This document shows positions 47,468-58,116 of a DNA stretch of 64,000 nucleotides, in pieces; position 1 is the stretch's first letter; each line of letters starts with the position of its first letter. The stretch lies in NCBI GenBank assembly GCA_047967505.1, contig CM106538.1; one strand, given 5' to 3'. Both the position numbers and the translations under genes were made by a program. This DNA is from Dipteris shenzhenensis (lineage: Eukaryota; Polypodiophyta; Polypodiopsida; Gleicheniales). Below the pieces are notes generated by a model. That model was not told the DNA's origin. It did not search any database and saw only the letters and a program-made list of their open reading frames with translations.

Positions 47468-47861
47468 CCTTAGCTTGAACATGCCCTTATTGTTGTCAAG
47501 GACTCTGGAGGACTCTGTTCCATTGACCACCTTTCCAGTGCTGCTTCTCGCTTCCCTGCTCTCTGCAGACTTCTCTAAAAAAGTTTCTTCGGTGCTAGCT
47601 TTCTTTGAACCACTGCCTTGGAGGTCTCTCCCTGCCTTTATAGGACTGCTTCCCTTTCGACCCTGCTGCTCCTCTCCTTCAGCAACCAATTCTGAAGAGC
47701 GTGAACGACGTCGTCTCTCTCTCTTATCTCTTGATCTTGGTGAATCACCAATATAATCATGTCGCCATCGTTTCTCACGAGGATTGTATCGATTTTCTCC
47801 AAAAACACTATCATCTGCATACCTGCCAGGCTCCTCAAAAGGGAGGCCCAACTCTAAACGG
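47468..47861 (-). CDS. Candidate penultimate exon of an Arg/Ser-rich (splicing-factor-like) protein
   Basis: A minus-strand open frame reads LELGLPFEEPGRYADDSVF, ENRYNPREKRWRHDYIGD, SPRSRDKRERRRRSRS, then a Ser/Glu/Lys-rich stretch ending NNKGMFKLR. It starts at a good acceptor (pyrimidine-rich CTCTCTTTTTT, then GTAG at 47865-47862) and ends at AGG/GTATGA (donor at 47467). Arg/Ser-rich charged sequence of this type is common in nuclear RNA-processing factors; I cannot name the family. It shares nothing with the transposons in the window. Upstream exons should lie above 47900 on the minus strand, where only LINE sequence is seen, so the gene is either long-introned or cut by insertions. Confidence 0.5.
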
Positions 47862-47913
47862 CTACAACCCACCCCAAAAAAGAGAGGTGTATAGGCATAT
47901 GTGGAAATATAAT

Positions 47914-47935
47914 ACTCTCTCTCTCTCTCTCTCTC
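47914..47935 (+). repeat. (CT)n microsatellite at a LINE 5' junction
   Basis: Eleven CT units, directly followed by a 5'-truncated LINE 3' fragment that itself ends in (CT)n. Confidence 0.85.
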
Positions 47936-48747
47936 ATGAATATAAGCTTTTTTTCTTCTAGTAACGATAAAACCAACAATAACATGGGTTCCTCCAGGAG
48001 ATTGTCAATGACAAGGATGAAAAGTTTATGGGTTGCTTTGACAGGACTCAGACTCTACTATGATAGATCAGAGAGCAGCAGGAGGCGATCAGGCCACAAG
48101 ACAGACAGGCTGACAGAGCTCAGTGTCACGTCACAAACTTCTATGCATTTGAATCAGCTCCAGGACACATCGGGATGGAGGTGGAGGAGATAGTTGACAT
48201 GCGGGCAGCCTGGATTACTGAGAGAGATGCAGAGACCACCTGCAGCACGGAGAGCACACTCTATTGAGGTCCGTCCTATCACAGCTTTCCTCAAAGGAGA
48301 CCGCTCGAGGCGAGGGGTTACTTTGAACAAGCCCAACGGGTTCAGAGATCAAGAAGAGCACGTCCCCCTCCACCACCACAGCATGACACAGCCCGACAGA
48401 CGCAGATCCGAGACATTTTCACCGCTCACAGGCGAGCCACCATGGTGCTGGGCTTTGGCTTCTGAACCTGAGTCTCGGATCTCAGCATGCTACAGCTCAC
48501 AGATACTTGCTAGTCTCCGGGTTAGATCTGATTTTGGAGCTATTGAGCTCTGTAGAATTATCAGGTTCTCAGGTTATCAATCTATCAGCTTATCATTTTA
48601 TCAGTTTAACAGTTTAGTAGTCTTACACCAAGCAAGGGCCTTAGTGCGCCCTTTGCTCCAGCCCACTAAGACTTGTATGAGATCATCCTTTTGGTGTACT
48701 TTGTACCTTGTCCCATAGGCTTGTGAGGTCTTCCGCAGACGTTAATA

Positions 48748-48748
<1 letters not shown>
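47936..48748 (+). mobile_element. LINE-D 3' fragment, between two (CT)n tracts
   Basis: Matches the complement of 42351-42950: AGATCAGAGAGCAGCAGGAGG, TATTGAGGTCCGTCCTA, TTCCTCAAAGGAGACCGC, CAGATCCGAGACATTTTCACC, GCGCCCTTTGCTCCA, then TTGTCCCATAGGCTTGTGAGG...GTTAATACAT and (CT)n (48749-48785). It starts within the C-terminal coding end of ORF2; otherwise 3' UTR. Confidence 0.8.
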
Positions 48749-48792
<44 letters not shown>

Positions 48793-48814
48793 GCGTGCGT
48801 ATGTGTGTGTGTGT

Positions 48815-49050
48815 GTGTGTAGACACTCAGAATGCAGGTCAACATGGTTAAAACAAACGTCATGGTCATTGGAACTCGCAATAAACAAGTTGATGTCACT
48901 TTCGAAGATGAGCCTTTGGACACAATCAACTCATATAAATATTTAGGGCTGGAATTTACTGACAACTACAAGTGGAATGCATATTTAAACTTACTAGAGA
49001 TGTGGGTGATCTTGAGACCACTAAAGATTATGCCTTACATTTGGTTCTAG
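48815..49050 (+). mobile_element. LINE RT fragment (post-catalytic region)
   Basis: Reads VNMVKTNVMVIGTRNK, VDVTFEDEPLDTINSYKYLG. The N..KT.VM......F.......NSYKYLG pattern is the segment that follows the catalytic DD in LINE RTs. About 70 codons only. Confidence 0.7.
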
Positions 49051-49416
49051 TGATGTGCCATGGACAAGTAAGAAGCAGCCCACGAATTTGTTATCTTCTA
49101 ATGATGCAAAAAACAAGGCCTAATATTTGGAGTTAGTAAAGCAATATATATGTTAACAAATATGCAGCATGAGCATGCATAATACAAAAGTAGAAGAAGT
49201 ACATGAGTTACAGGAGGAGGAAATCAATCTTCAGTAGGAGAGGCTATAAGTCACACTTGGCATAGGGAAAACTTCTAATTTCTTCCTCCATTAATCCAAT
49301 GTACCTGCTGACAATGGTCTCTATAACAACTTCCTGTTTTTGGAGATCACAAATTTCAAAGCTTTTTTACTTCCCTTATGGAACCATTATTCCCCCCTTG
49401 ATCTTCATAACGTGAT
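49051..49416. other. No gene recognised
   Basis: Separates two LINE fragments. TA-rich with GCATGAGCATGCAT near 49168. No terminal repeat or domain. Confidence 0.5.
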
Positions 49417-51013
49417 GGCTCTATGTGGATTTCCGCAAAGCCTTTGACACAATACCTCGAGCTCGACTCATCACACGCCTACAGGCACTAGGATTCGACC
49501 AGGAGATCATCTGGGCAATCATGGCACTTTATGAGAGTGTCTCAGGCAGAGTTCGGACAGGCGCAGGTTGGACAAATGAGACCTTGAGCACCATAGGGGT
49601 CAAACAGGGTTGTCCCTTATCACCAACCCTGTTTAGCCTCTACATCGATGAGCTTGAGACTTTCATGGGGGCTTCCGGAGGGACCAATTGCTCGCTTGCC
49701 GGGATCATCATCAAGATTCTTCTTTATGCAGATGACGTGGCACTCTTATCATCCACACCCGAGGGGCTCCAGCGACACCTGGACGCACTGCAGGCTTTTT
49801 GTTTATCCCATGATTTGGAGGTCAACCTTGGCAAGACCAAGGTCATGATCTTTAACACCTCTCAAGCAAACATGCACCGGAAGCAGTTCACTTTCGGTGG
49901 GTCACCAGTTGAGATCGTATCCTCATACACTTACTTGGGGGTCATCTTCTCCGGCCTGACCTTCACGATGAGACCAGCCATGCAAGCCAGACTGAGCAGG
50001 GGATATGCCTCACTGGCTCAGCTAGAGAGACAGTGCTTCCACTCCCACTTCCAGGACCCTCGGACCAAGGCTCTCCTCTTCGACTCCTTGGTCCGACTAG
50101 CCGGTATGTATGCCAGCTCTTGTTGGGGACCTAACATGTCAAATATAGAGTAGACACAGGTGGAGCGCCTGCAGATCCTTATGCTCTCATGGATGATCCG
50201 GGGGAACCCATCTGTACCACATCATATCATTCGGGCCGAGTTTGGTGCTTCTCCACTCCAGCTAGATGCAGCCTTTCAAACCATCACATATCTACACCGG
50301 GTTAGATCATATGGGGACTGCACATCAGGGAGACAGAGGTTGCCATGGTTGGCTCTCAGTTCCTCCAAGAGGTTGGCAGCAGAGGGAGATGAGCGAGGCT
50401 GGTATGCACAGACTCACAGATGGTTTGTGAGACTGGGGTTTCACATCGATAGGATACCTCCTTTTCAATACAGTTTGGATGCCCCTCCGGTACTCCTACC
50501 CACCATCCCGATCGGGCTACACACCAACCAGGTCATTCGAGAGGATCTCATGCAGCTATACACCTTTAGAACCTAGTTGGAGCCGAGGGAGCTTCCAGTG
50601 AAGCTGAGCTTCTACACACTCACTTCAGAAGAATTTGCAAAGATATCTTCATTCCACTGTTATCCTGCAACCATATGTATATTCAAGCACACTGTCTTCG
50701 TATTTCGGAGGAGGGATTCATCACGCCACTGGGGTACACTAAGCTTCACATGCCTCACTCACTATGGATCTCCATCGGACAATTTCGGGTATCATCACAC
50801 CGCCTCCGCATAGAGAGCGACAGAGCAGAGGGGATCCCAAGGGAGCATCGCATATGCACATTATGCGACTGTCAGGAGGTTGAGTCGGAGGAGCATTTTA
50901 TTTTCAGGTGCCCAATGTACTACGAGATCCGAGGTCGCTACCACTGTCTCTTCAGAGACGGCTTCGGGCTCCTTTCCAGATTCCTCGCTTACCCAGATCA
51001 GAGATGCCTAGCG
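49417..51013 (+). mobile_element. LINE-D copy (RT to C-terminal finger), interrupted by the chromovirus
   Basis: The best LINE RT in the window: DFRKAFDTIPRARLI (from 49425), VKQGCPLSPTLFSLYIDELE (49600-49660), catalytic LLYADDVALLSS (49719-49755), EGLQRHLDAL, SSYTYLGVIFSG (49918-49955), open from 49425 to 50153; then a stop, a second frame 50160-50576, and a third 50675-51037 with the C-terminal finger CTLCDCQEVESEEHFIFRCPMYY (50855-50925). It is 5'-truncated (no endonuclease seen). Its 3' tail reappears at 58487-58690 beyond the chromovirus. Confidence 0.82.
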
Positions 51014-51383
51014 GCATCTAGGAGGCGGTCCGTGTGACCGAGAGCTTTGAAGACTCCAGAATGGCCCTTAGTGGCTTGTAATAGGATTTAGTCTAGATTT
51101 TAGACAAGTGGCATGTTGCCAATTTGAATGGAGCTTGAAGCTCTTGTAAAAGAAGGGATTTTTCACATTTTGTAATAGGGATTTTACGAGATAGCTCTAT
51201 GCTGAACTTCTGTAACAGATTTTCTGGAATGAATAAAGACCTTCGGGGGGGTCCAGCCCGACGATTTGTCCTGGGCCCTAGTGCATCTTGAGAGAGAGGG
51301 AGTGAGGAAGAGTTTTTTTTTTTAGAGCTTAAATCCCGTTGTAGAAAGAGTGGTGATAGCTGTCTTTCACCTTCAGTCTGGTT
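51014..51383 (+). repeat. Left terminal repeat of the chromovirus (370 bp)
   Basis: Repeats at 58117-58486 with few differences. Starts GCATCTAGGAGGCGGTCCGT, contains AATAAAGACCTTCGGGGGGG (poly(A) signal region, about 51232) and ends CTTCAGTCTGGTT, four bases before the primer site. The right edge behaves as a U5 end; the left edge reads in register with LINE-D ORF2. Confidence 0.8.
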
Positions 51384-51387
51384 TTAT

Positions 51388-51399
51388 TGGTATCAGAGC
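51388..51399 (+). other. Primer-binding site of the chromovirus
   Basis: TGGTATCAGAGC, complementary to the 3' end of initiator-Met tRNA. Confidence 0.88.
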
Positions 51400-52894
51400 A
51401 AGGTTTGCTTTTTTTTTTTCCTTCAAAGAAGCACGGTTCAAGATTGCAAGGGGGGGGGGGGGGGGGGGGTTGTGTACCCAATAGCCCGTGAAGGTCCCAG
51501 TGCGTGGAGAATTTGGTGCACGACTAAAAGATCATCTTGGTCGCACATTTTCATTCCTGCACATCGTGAATGTTGATGCCGAAAAAGTGAAGCGATCGTT
51601 TGTGGAGGAAGATTTGTTGATGACGGTGATCTCGATGGAAGGCCAAGTGCATTTTGAGAAGTACTGGGCGCATATGGAGGGGACAATTGACTGTCATACC
51701 CTTCCGCTAGCGACTAGATACACCTAGTCTTTACAAGCAAGGAAGCTTGTGGACACGCAAACGGCGTTGTCCACCTGAACTAGACACGGCGAAGAAGAAG
51801 TGTATACGCGAATAGGAACAGACGGAGATTCGTTGGGTTGGCGACGCTGAGTGCTCCCACCAGACGTGAATGTCAATTTCGCTGGCTCAATATTCCGTCA
51901 CGCTTCCCGTGTGGTGACGACGCCTTCAAGCGTAGCGACTTCTTCACGGAGGCGCAGGCTCCTTGTCTAACAGAGTTGCGGACGGAGATAATAAACGCGA
52001 GCTAAAATCCTTCCATGGCTGTTTTTGCGACGCTTCATGGAAGGAGATGCGTCGGTGAAACAGGGGCGTAACGCGCGATGCGTGATGATCGACAGAATTC
52101 CGTCGCCTGCACCCCCGTCTTTGACCTTAGCAGCTGACGTGGCAGATCTAACACGTGGCAGACAGCTCAGCAGCTGACGTGGCAGATCTAACACGTGGCA
52201 GACAACTCAGCAGCTGACGTGGCAGTACACGTGGCAGACAGCGCAATTGCTGACGTGGCATGCACGTGTGAGATGACCTGGCATTCTGACAGGTGACATG
52301 GATGCTGACATGGATAACCAGGGGTTCATTTAATTAAGCTTGGTAGTGGACTGGCTAGAGGTCCAGTTAGTTGACCCAACCAGACCAGTCAGGTCACACT
52401 GCAACCAGACTGTGACCAGTCCAGTTGGCCCAGTTGCAAACTAACCAGACCAGAACCAATCAGTCTGGTTAGAGTAACTAGCCAGTTACTCTATCTGGTT
52501 ACTGTTCCTTTTCCCAAAAAAAAAAAAAAAAAACAACAGTTGCAGAGATTGTTTCTGCTAGTGATTTTCATCTGTTTGTCAGACTTTCTACTGTCAGAAA
52601 ACAGCAGAAAAACAGAGGAATCAGAGATTTGCAGAAAAAGAGTATGCATGCCTTTGAGCAGTAAAAAGAGGGAAAAACAGATGCCTTTTGAAGCCATCTG
52701 CAGCAGCCAGAAAAGGGCAATATAGTTGTTGATGCTTTGGCCACTGTGTGGGTATATGCCTTGAACTGACAGCCAGTACTGGCATAGAGTGTAAATGCAA
52801 AACACCTCTTGTTGAGGTACTTTTTCTGTTGAAAAAGCAAAAGTAGAGTGCATCAGTTACCCGCACTGTGTGAGAAACCTGCAGATCTCAGAAT
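51400..52894 (+). promoter_or_regulatory. Chromovirus leader (about 1.5 kb) with an 80-codon upstream frame
   Basis: Contains a run of about 19 G (51451-51469), an open frame 51488-51727 without ATG start (LKDHLGRTFSFLHIVNVDAE, VKRSFVEEDLLMTVISMEG) that is protein-like but unassigned, the ACGTG minisatellite (52129-52265), a block of repeated CCAGACCAG/CCAGTT words (52345-52500), and an A-run (52516-52533). No gag sequence precedes 52895. The upstream frame could be a captured gene piece. Confidence 0.55.
52129..52265 (+). repeat. 40-bp minisatellite of ACGTGGC boxes
   Basis: Units at 52129, 52169 and (shortened) 52209, followed by a partial unit. Each full unit has GCTGACGTGGCAG and AACACGTGGCAG, giving eight ACGTG cores in about 130 bp. 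ACGTGGC is the core of plant bZIP/ABRE and G-box elements, so this may act as an enhancer inside the transcribed leader. Confidence 0.8.
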
Positions 52895-54256
52895 ATGGAT
52901 CAATCACCTATCCAGTGGGATTCACAAGATAGGGATGTACATCCAGGACAGAGAAATGTGCCGCAAACTCAACAAGAATTTGAACAGATGGTATGCACTC
53001 GTATACAAGAGCTGGAAAATCTCAAAAGGGATCCCAGGGCTCAGTATTTGTTTCCAGCAGAAGCTATGCATAATCCAGTGTATGACGTGCCAATGCCAGA
53101 GGCACACTCTCGTGTACAGTCTGAGAAAGAGAGATCTCATAGATCTCATAGGAGACGGTCCCATAGTAAAAAGAGATCGAGGCATCATCACCGATCTCCT
53201 AGTCCATCACCGTCTACCTCGAGTTCGACTTCTGTGTCTTCTTCTTCCTTATCAGATAAACCATCCAGGAAAAGAAGGAAACACGAGAAGTCTAGGAAGA
53301 GAAAGTCTTCCAAAGCGACCAGGGAATTTAAAGAGGGAGGAAAATCTGTCAAGTTTATGACCTACAATGGACAGTATGGTCATACAGACAAAGCATTGCA
53401 GTTTATCAGACAGTTTGATGCTGCATTCGGTACAGAAAAATTTTCAGAATCCTCCAAATTAAGAATGGTCAGTTTACACTTGACAGCAACGGCTAGTGCA
53501 TGGTGGAGTGCACTGACCACAGATGGGTCAGCCCCAAGGAAGTGGAAGGGCTTCAAGAAAGCCTTCTACCAGCAGTTCATGCCTAAACAGTTTAGAGACC
53601 ATGTTCTTCAAGATTGGGACAGCTTGCACATGGATGCAGGAGATACAGTGGATGGCTACAACCAAAAGTTCTGGGATGCTTATTTGCAGGTTGCACCGTT
53701 CAAAAAGATCTCCAAAGGCACCCAGATGAGGAAGTACAGAGCAGGTCTCACTCCAAGAATTCAGGCAGTAGTGAATGCTTTGGGGGCAAAGAATATTCAA
53801 GATCTTATGCATTCAGCTTCAGTAGCGAGTCTTGTGCCGCTACAAGATCCATCTACAGTGCCATCCCTGCATGAAGGACGTGTTGATAAAAAGAAAACTG
53901 ACTTTACAAAATCAGAAAAGAAAGAGTACCCCAAGGCTGAAAAGAAAGGGTTTCAGCCTCAGAAGCCGAGGGGTACTCAGTTTTCAAAGACTTATAAGGG
54001 CAAATCTCTATTCACCCCTGAACAGATAGCGGAATTCCGTAGAGATGGGAAATGCTTCAGGTGCGGTAAAGAGGGGCATGTGGCTGCCCAATGCCCAGAA
54101 AAGCCTTCAACATCGAAGGGAAAAGAGGCAGAGAAGCCACGAGGACCGCAAAAGCCAATGGCGGGGGGTATTCCTGATATACTGGGTCATGCTTTGAACC
54201 CAGAAGAACGAGAGTGCTGCTATCATGGGGCAAAGTTAGAGACCAGCAAGCGCTAA
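52895..54256 (+). CDS. gag: Chromovirus Gag (453 aa)
   Basis: Structural protein that packages element RNA. Starts at ATG 52895 ([10 protein letters not shown]). Residues about 75-140 form an unusual Arg/Ser/His-rich stretch ([19 protein letters not shown], then [24 protein letters not shown]) resembling an RS domain. Residues about 155-320 match the retrotransposon Gag capsid region ([51 protein letters not shown]). A CCHC knuckle, [14 protein letters not shown], lies at about 387-400. The frame ends in [10 protein letters not shown], 79 bases inside the pol frame. Intact by eye; close in length to the family norm. Confidence 0.9.
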   Translation: MDQSPIQWDSQDRDVHPGQRNVPQTQQEFEQMVCTRIQELENLKRDPRAQYLFPAEAMHNPVYDVPMPEAHSRVQSEKERSHRSHRRRSHSKKRSRHHHRSPSPSPSTSSSTSVSSSSLSDKPSRKRRKHEKSRKRKSSKATREFKEGGKSVKFMTYNGQYGHTDKALQFIRQFDAAFGTEKFSESSKLRMVSLHLTATASAWWSALTTDGSAPRKWKGFKKAFYQQFMPKQFRDHVLQDWDSLHMDAGDTVDGYNQKFWDAYLQVAPFKKISKGTQMRKYRAGLTPRIQAVVNALGAKNIQDLMHSASVASLVPLQDPSTVPSLHEGRVDKKKTDFTKSEKKEYPKAEKKGFQPQKPRGTQFSKTYKGKSLFTPEQIAEFRRDGKCFRCGKEGHVAAQCPEKPSTSKGKEAEKPRGPQKPMAGGIPDILGHALNPEERECCYHGAKLETSKR

Positions 54257-57200
54257 TTTTATTTGATCCAGGGGCTACTGATAATTTTATATCAGAGGAT
54301 CTAGCCCTGACGCTGGGAATAAAGACGGAAGAGTTCGGCAGGGCTTTGGATGCCGATCAAATGTTTTGTGGGAATCCTGTGCCAGTTACTACCTTGATAG
54401 GGAAGCTCCGTCTTCATGTTCAGAGTTATGTGGACCAGGAAGACTTTTTCATTTCTCCACTGAAACATTATGATGTAGTTTTGGGGATGCCTTGGTTTCA
54501 CCGCAAGGCAGTGAAGTTGACTCTTCCTGAAAGAGTGCTGGAGTTTGTGCATAGGGGGAAAAATCAGCGTTTAATTGCCAGAAATAAAGGGGACACTATC
54601 CCCATTGTATCTGATGTTTCATGCGGTAAAGCAATAAAGTCTGCAATTTCTGCGTACATGGTTTTTGTAAAAGAAAAAGAGAATGATATGCATGCTGAAA
54701 TGAATGATGCAGACAAAGATAAGTTTCAGTTTCTGGTAAACTTTAAAGATTGTTTTTCTGACGTTTTGCCAGGGGAGTTACCCCCAGAGAGACCTGAAGA
54801 TCATCAGATAGAGTTAATGCCTGGTAGTGAGCCACCAAATAGACCCCCTTATAGAGTCAGTGCGACTCAGAGAGAGGAGATTATGGCTCAGGTACAGGAC
54901 TTGCTGTCCAAAGGGTTGATTCATCCCAGCTCGTCTCCTTTTTGTTCCCCTGTACTATTAGTACAGAAGAAAGATGGTTCATTCCGTATGTGCATCGATT
55001 ATCGCGCACTGAACAAAATGACCATCAAGAATAGATTCCCTATTCCGCGTATTGATGATGTACTCAATCAGTTAAACGGAGCTTCAGTTTTCAGCAGGAT
55101 AGACTTGAAGAGTGGCTATCACCAAGTGAGGATACAACCTCAGGATGTACACAAGACAGCATTCCGCACTACATTCGGGTTGTATGAATACTTAGTGATG
55201 CCTTTTGGGTTGACAAATGCTCCAGCCACATTCAATAGAATGATGGATCGTATCTTCCGGAAGTACAGGCATTTTACGGGTACTTTCTTTGATGATATCT
55301 TAGTTTTTTCTAAGACAGAGCAAGACCACAGAGAGCATCTTGCTATAGTGTTTCAAGAGCTGAGAAATCATCAGCTCTATGCAAACAGCAAGAAAAGTGA
55401 ATTCTTCCTGGAAGAAATCCACTATCTGGGGCATATAATATCCAAGAATGGGATACAAATGGATCCAGCAAAGATCCGTGCCATTCAGGAATGGCCAGAG
55501 CTGAAAACTGTGCATGAAGTTCGAAGCTTTTTAGGCTTGTGTTCTTACTACAGAAGGTTTATCAGACATTTTGCTGATATCGCAGCTCCATTACATGACC
55601 TCACTAAGAAAAATGCAGCCTTCACATGGGGATTATCACAAAAGAAAGCATTCAATACACTCAAGGAAAAGTTGACTACAGAGCCTATTCTGGTAGTTCC
55701 GGATCTTTATCAGTCTTTTGATGTGGATTGCGATGCTTGTGGAGAATGTGTTAGGGCTGCATTGCATCAGAATGGTCATGTAGTAGCCTATGAAAGCAGG
55801 CGACTTCGGGATGCGGAAAGATATTTAGGAATCTATGAGAAAGAGTTATTGGCTGTAATTCATGCCATCCATACATGGAAACACTATCTTTTGGGTGCAG
55901 ATTTTACTGTCAAAACAGATCACCAAAGTCTGAAATACTTTTTGACTCAGACCAAGCTTTCAGAGAAGCATATGAAATGGGCAAACATGCTGTCAATGTA
56001 TCATTTTCAGATTGTCCATACTCCAGGAATTCGGAACAGAGTGGCAGATGCCTTGTCCCGAAGACCCCAGGTCAATAATGTAACTATTGCTTATCATCAA
56101 GACCTGGAAAGTATGAGGGAGCAATATGCTCATGATTCTGATTTTGGTGAAATTTTACAGCAAATGCAAGAAGGGCAATCCACCAGTCACTATTCCCTGA
56201 AAGATAGGTATTTAATGAAAGATGATTGCCTATGCATCACCCAGGAGATGAGGAAAAAGATTTTGGGGGAATGCCATGCACCTCCCTATGCTGGACATAG
56301 AGGAATTACAGCAACAACTCTAGCCCTAGAAAGGTATTTCTTTTGGCCAGGAATGCGGAAAGATACACATCAGTTTGTTACTGAATGCCTTACGTGTCAG
56401 AAAATAAAGTACGATAGACGGAAGGCACCTGGCCTACTTATGCCTCTTCCCGTGCCTCAGGCACCATGGGAAAGCATTACAATGGATTTTATTTTTGATT
56501 TGCCGAGATCAAAGTCAGGGAATGATGGGATTTGGACTATCATTGATAGATTCAGCAAGCAAGCTCATTTCCTTCCGGTTCGCAAAACCATAAAGGCAGA
56601 TCATATGGCTAAGCTGTTCATGGCACAGATCTTTAAACATCATGGTATGCCTAAGTCCATTGTTAGTGATCGAGATCCCAGAATGACCAGTCTATTCTGG
56701 AGAGCTTTATTTGATAACATGGGGACGAATCTGAATTTTTCTTCTTCTTTCCATCCCCAGACAGATGGTCAAAGTGAAGTAGCAAATTCTACCATTTTGG
56801 ATATGCTGAAATGCTACGTGGGTGACCAAAGTTCAGACTGGGAAAAGTACCTACCGTTAGTAGAGTTTGCTTACAATAATACAGTACATAGCTCTACAGG
56901 GAAAGCCCCTTTTGAAATCATATATGGGAAAGTGATTTTGCCACCTATATTAAGGACCAAAGATGAAATATTTGCAGCTGATCAGTTTGTAAGAGACCTC
57001 CAGACAGCTTACAACCAAGTCCGGACAGCAATTGAAAGGTCTCAAGAGAAACATAAAAGAGCTGCAGATAAACATAGGAGACAGCTAGATCTCAAGGAAG
57101 GGGACTGGGTACTTTTGAGGTTTGAAAAAGCTAGGCTCCGCAAGTTTAAAGGCAAACAGAAAGTGTATGCAAAGTTATCTCCCAGATACTATGGCCCTTT

Positions 57201-57558
57201 CAGGGTTACAGAAAGAATAAATGAGGTTGCATACAGATTAGCATTGCCAGAGCATTGGAGGATTCACAATGCATTCCATGTGAGTCTTCTAAAGAAATTC
57301 CAGGGACCAGAGCCTACAGAACCAGTATCAGAAGATCCACCAGAAGTGGATGAGCTGGAGGAAGTCCTTCAGCCAGAGCAAATTGTGTACCATATTGTAC
57401 GTAAAGGCCCTCAGGGTAAGGAATTTTACAGGTATCTTGTAAAATTCAAGAATTATACGGCATTAGATGCCAAGTGGATGGACGAAGACATGTTATCCGA
57501 TCATCCACAGCTTTTGGATGTTTACAAGGAAGCTTTTCAGTTGAGGTCAACTGAATAG
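54178..57558 (+). CDS. pol: Chromovirus Pol: protease, RT, RNase H, integrase, chromodomain
   Basis: The frame opens after a stop at 54175-54177, with no ATG before the protease, and is -1 relative to gag, so a frameshift fusion is likely. Counting from 54214: protease [11 protein letters not shown] (about 21-31; DPG instead of DSG/DTG); RT about 205-400 with [35 protein letters not shown] and catalytic FFDDILVFS (usual YVDD or FIDD); RNase H about 500-630 with [24 protein letters not shown] and ADALSRR; integrase HHCC (AGHRG...CLTCQ, about 690-735) and D,D,E ([23 protein letters not shown]); GPY/F-type segment YYGPFRV; chromodomain about 1050-1098 ([16 protein letters not shown]). Complete by eye. 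Confidence 0.92.
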   Translation, partial: YTGSCFEPRRTRVLLSWGKVRDQQALILFDPGATDNFISEDLALTLGIKTEEFGRALDADQMFCGNPVPVTTLIGKLRLHVQSYVDQEDFFISPLKHYDVVLGMPWFHRKAVKLTLPERVLEFVHRGKNQRLIARNKGDTIPIVSDVSCGKAIKSAISAYMVFVKEKENDMHAEMNDADKDKFQFLVNFKDCFSDVLPGELPPERPEDHQIELMPGSEPPNRPPYRVSATQREEIMAQVQDLLSKGLIHPSSSPFCSPVLLVQKKDGSFRMCIDYRALNKMTIKNRFPIPRIDDVLNQLNGASVFSRIDLKSGYHQVRIQPQDVHKTAFRTTFGLYEYLVMPFGLTNAPATFNRMMDRIFRKYRHFTGTFFDDILVFSKTEQDHREHLAIVFQELRNHQLYANSKKSEFFLEEIHYLGHIISKNGIQMDPAKIRAIQEWPELKTVHEVRSFLGLCSYYRRFIRHFADIAAPLHDLTKKNAAFTWGLSQKKAFNTLKEKLTTEPILVVPDLYQSFDVDCDACGECVRAALHQNGHVVAYESRRLRDAERYLGIYEKELLAVIHAIHTWKHYLLGADFTVKTDHQSLKYFLTQTKLSEKHMKWANMLSMYHFQIVHTPGIRNRVADALSRRPQVNNVTIAYHQDLESMREQYAHDSDFGEILQQMQEGQSTSHYSLKDRYLMKDDCLCITQEMRKKILGECHAPPYAGHRGITATTLALERYFFWPGMRKDTHQFVTECLTCQKIKYDRRKAPGLLMPLPVPQAPWESITMDFIFDLPRSKSGNDGIWTIIDRFSKQAHFLPVRKTIKADHMAKLFMAQIFKHHGMPKSIVSDRDPRMTSLFWRALFDNMGTNLNFSSSFHPQTDGQSEVANSTILDMLKCYVGDQSSDWEKYLPLVEFAYNNTVHSSTGKAPFEIIYGKVILPPILRTKDEIFAADQFVRDLQTAYNQVRTAIERSQEKHKRAADKHRRQLDLKEGDWVLLRFEKARLRKFKGKQKVYAKLSPRYYGPFRVTERINEVAYRLALPEHWRIHNAFHVSLLKKFQGPEPTEPVSEDPPEVDELEEVLQPEQIVYHIVRKGPQGKEFYRYLVKFKNYTALDAKWMDEDMLSDHPQLLDVYKEAFQLRSTE

Positions 57559-58116
57559 AAGCCGAGGGGATGTCACCACAATGTAAATATCCTAAGTCAA
57601 AGTACAGTTGACCATTTATTTGATCATAATTAAAGAGTTTTATATGTGTTAATTACGGTCAAAGAGTTATTTTAATGATCAAAGGATTGACTACGGTCAA
57701 AGATACTTGACTCCAGTCAAGTAAACCTGACTGCGGTCAGAGAGTGTTGACTTCGGTCAACAAGACTTGGCATGCGCCAAGAGGGTTAACCCTGATTAAC
57801 CAAGATGTGCCAACTTTGGTTGGAGAGACTTGGCTATAATTAAGGCGCCTTGACCTTTGGTCAAAGCTCTTTAATTATAATCAAGAGTGTTGACTCCGGT
57901 CAACCAGAGAATATATATATGTTTATTTGTATATATATTTGTTTAGATGTGCACATGTGTTCAGTGGGGACGCCCACCGTGACTAGGATTAGTCCACAGT
58001 GTGTTATTTGCATGCAAAGCGCTAACAATTAATGGGTACCATGGTGGTGCGCTTTAATTAATTGTTGCAGGTACTAGGAAGGATTATTTTTCCTAAGCGA
58101 AATGGGAGCCTGACAA
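57559..58116 (+). promoter_or_regulatory. Unique 3' block (U3-like) with a W-box array
   Basis: Directly after the pol stop, AGAAGCCGAGGGGA (57557-57571) looks like a polypurine tract and TGTCACC (from 57572) like an LTR start. The next 330 bp hold about 13 TTGAC/GTCAA cores, many paired as palindromes such as TTGACTACGGTCAA, TTGACTTCGGTCAA and TTGACTCCGGTCAA. TTGAC(C/T) is the WRKY-factor W box. If this is U3, the 3' LTR is about 915 bp (57572-58486) and the 5' LTR has lost its first 545 bp. Confidence 0.55.

Noticed and set aside
47409-47961. Plus-strand frames over the Arg/Ser-rich exon
   Set aside because: Shadow frames; the minus strand has the coherent composition and splice signals.
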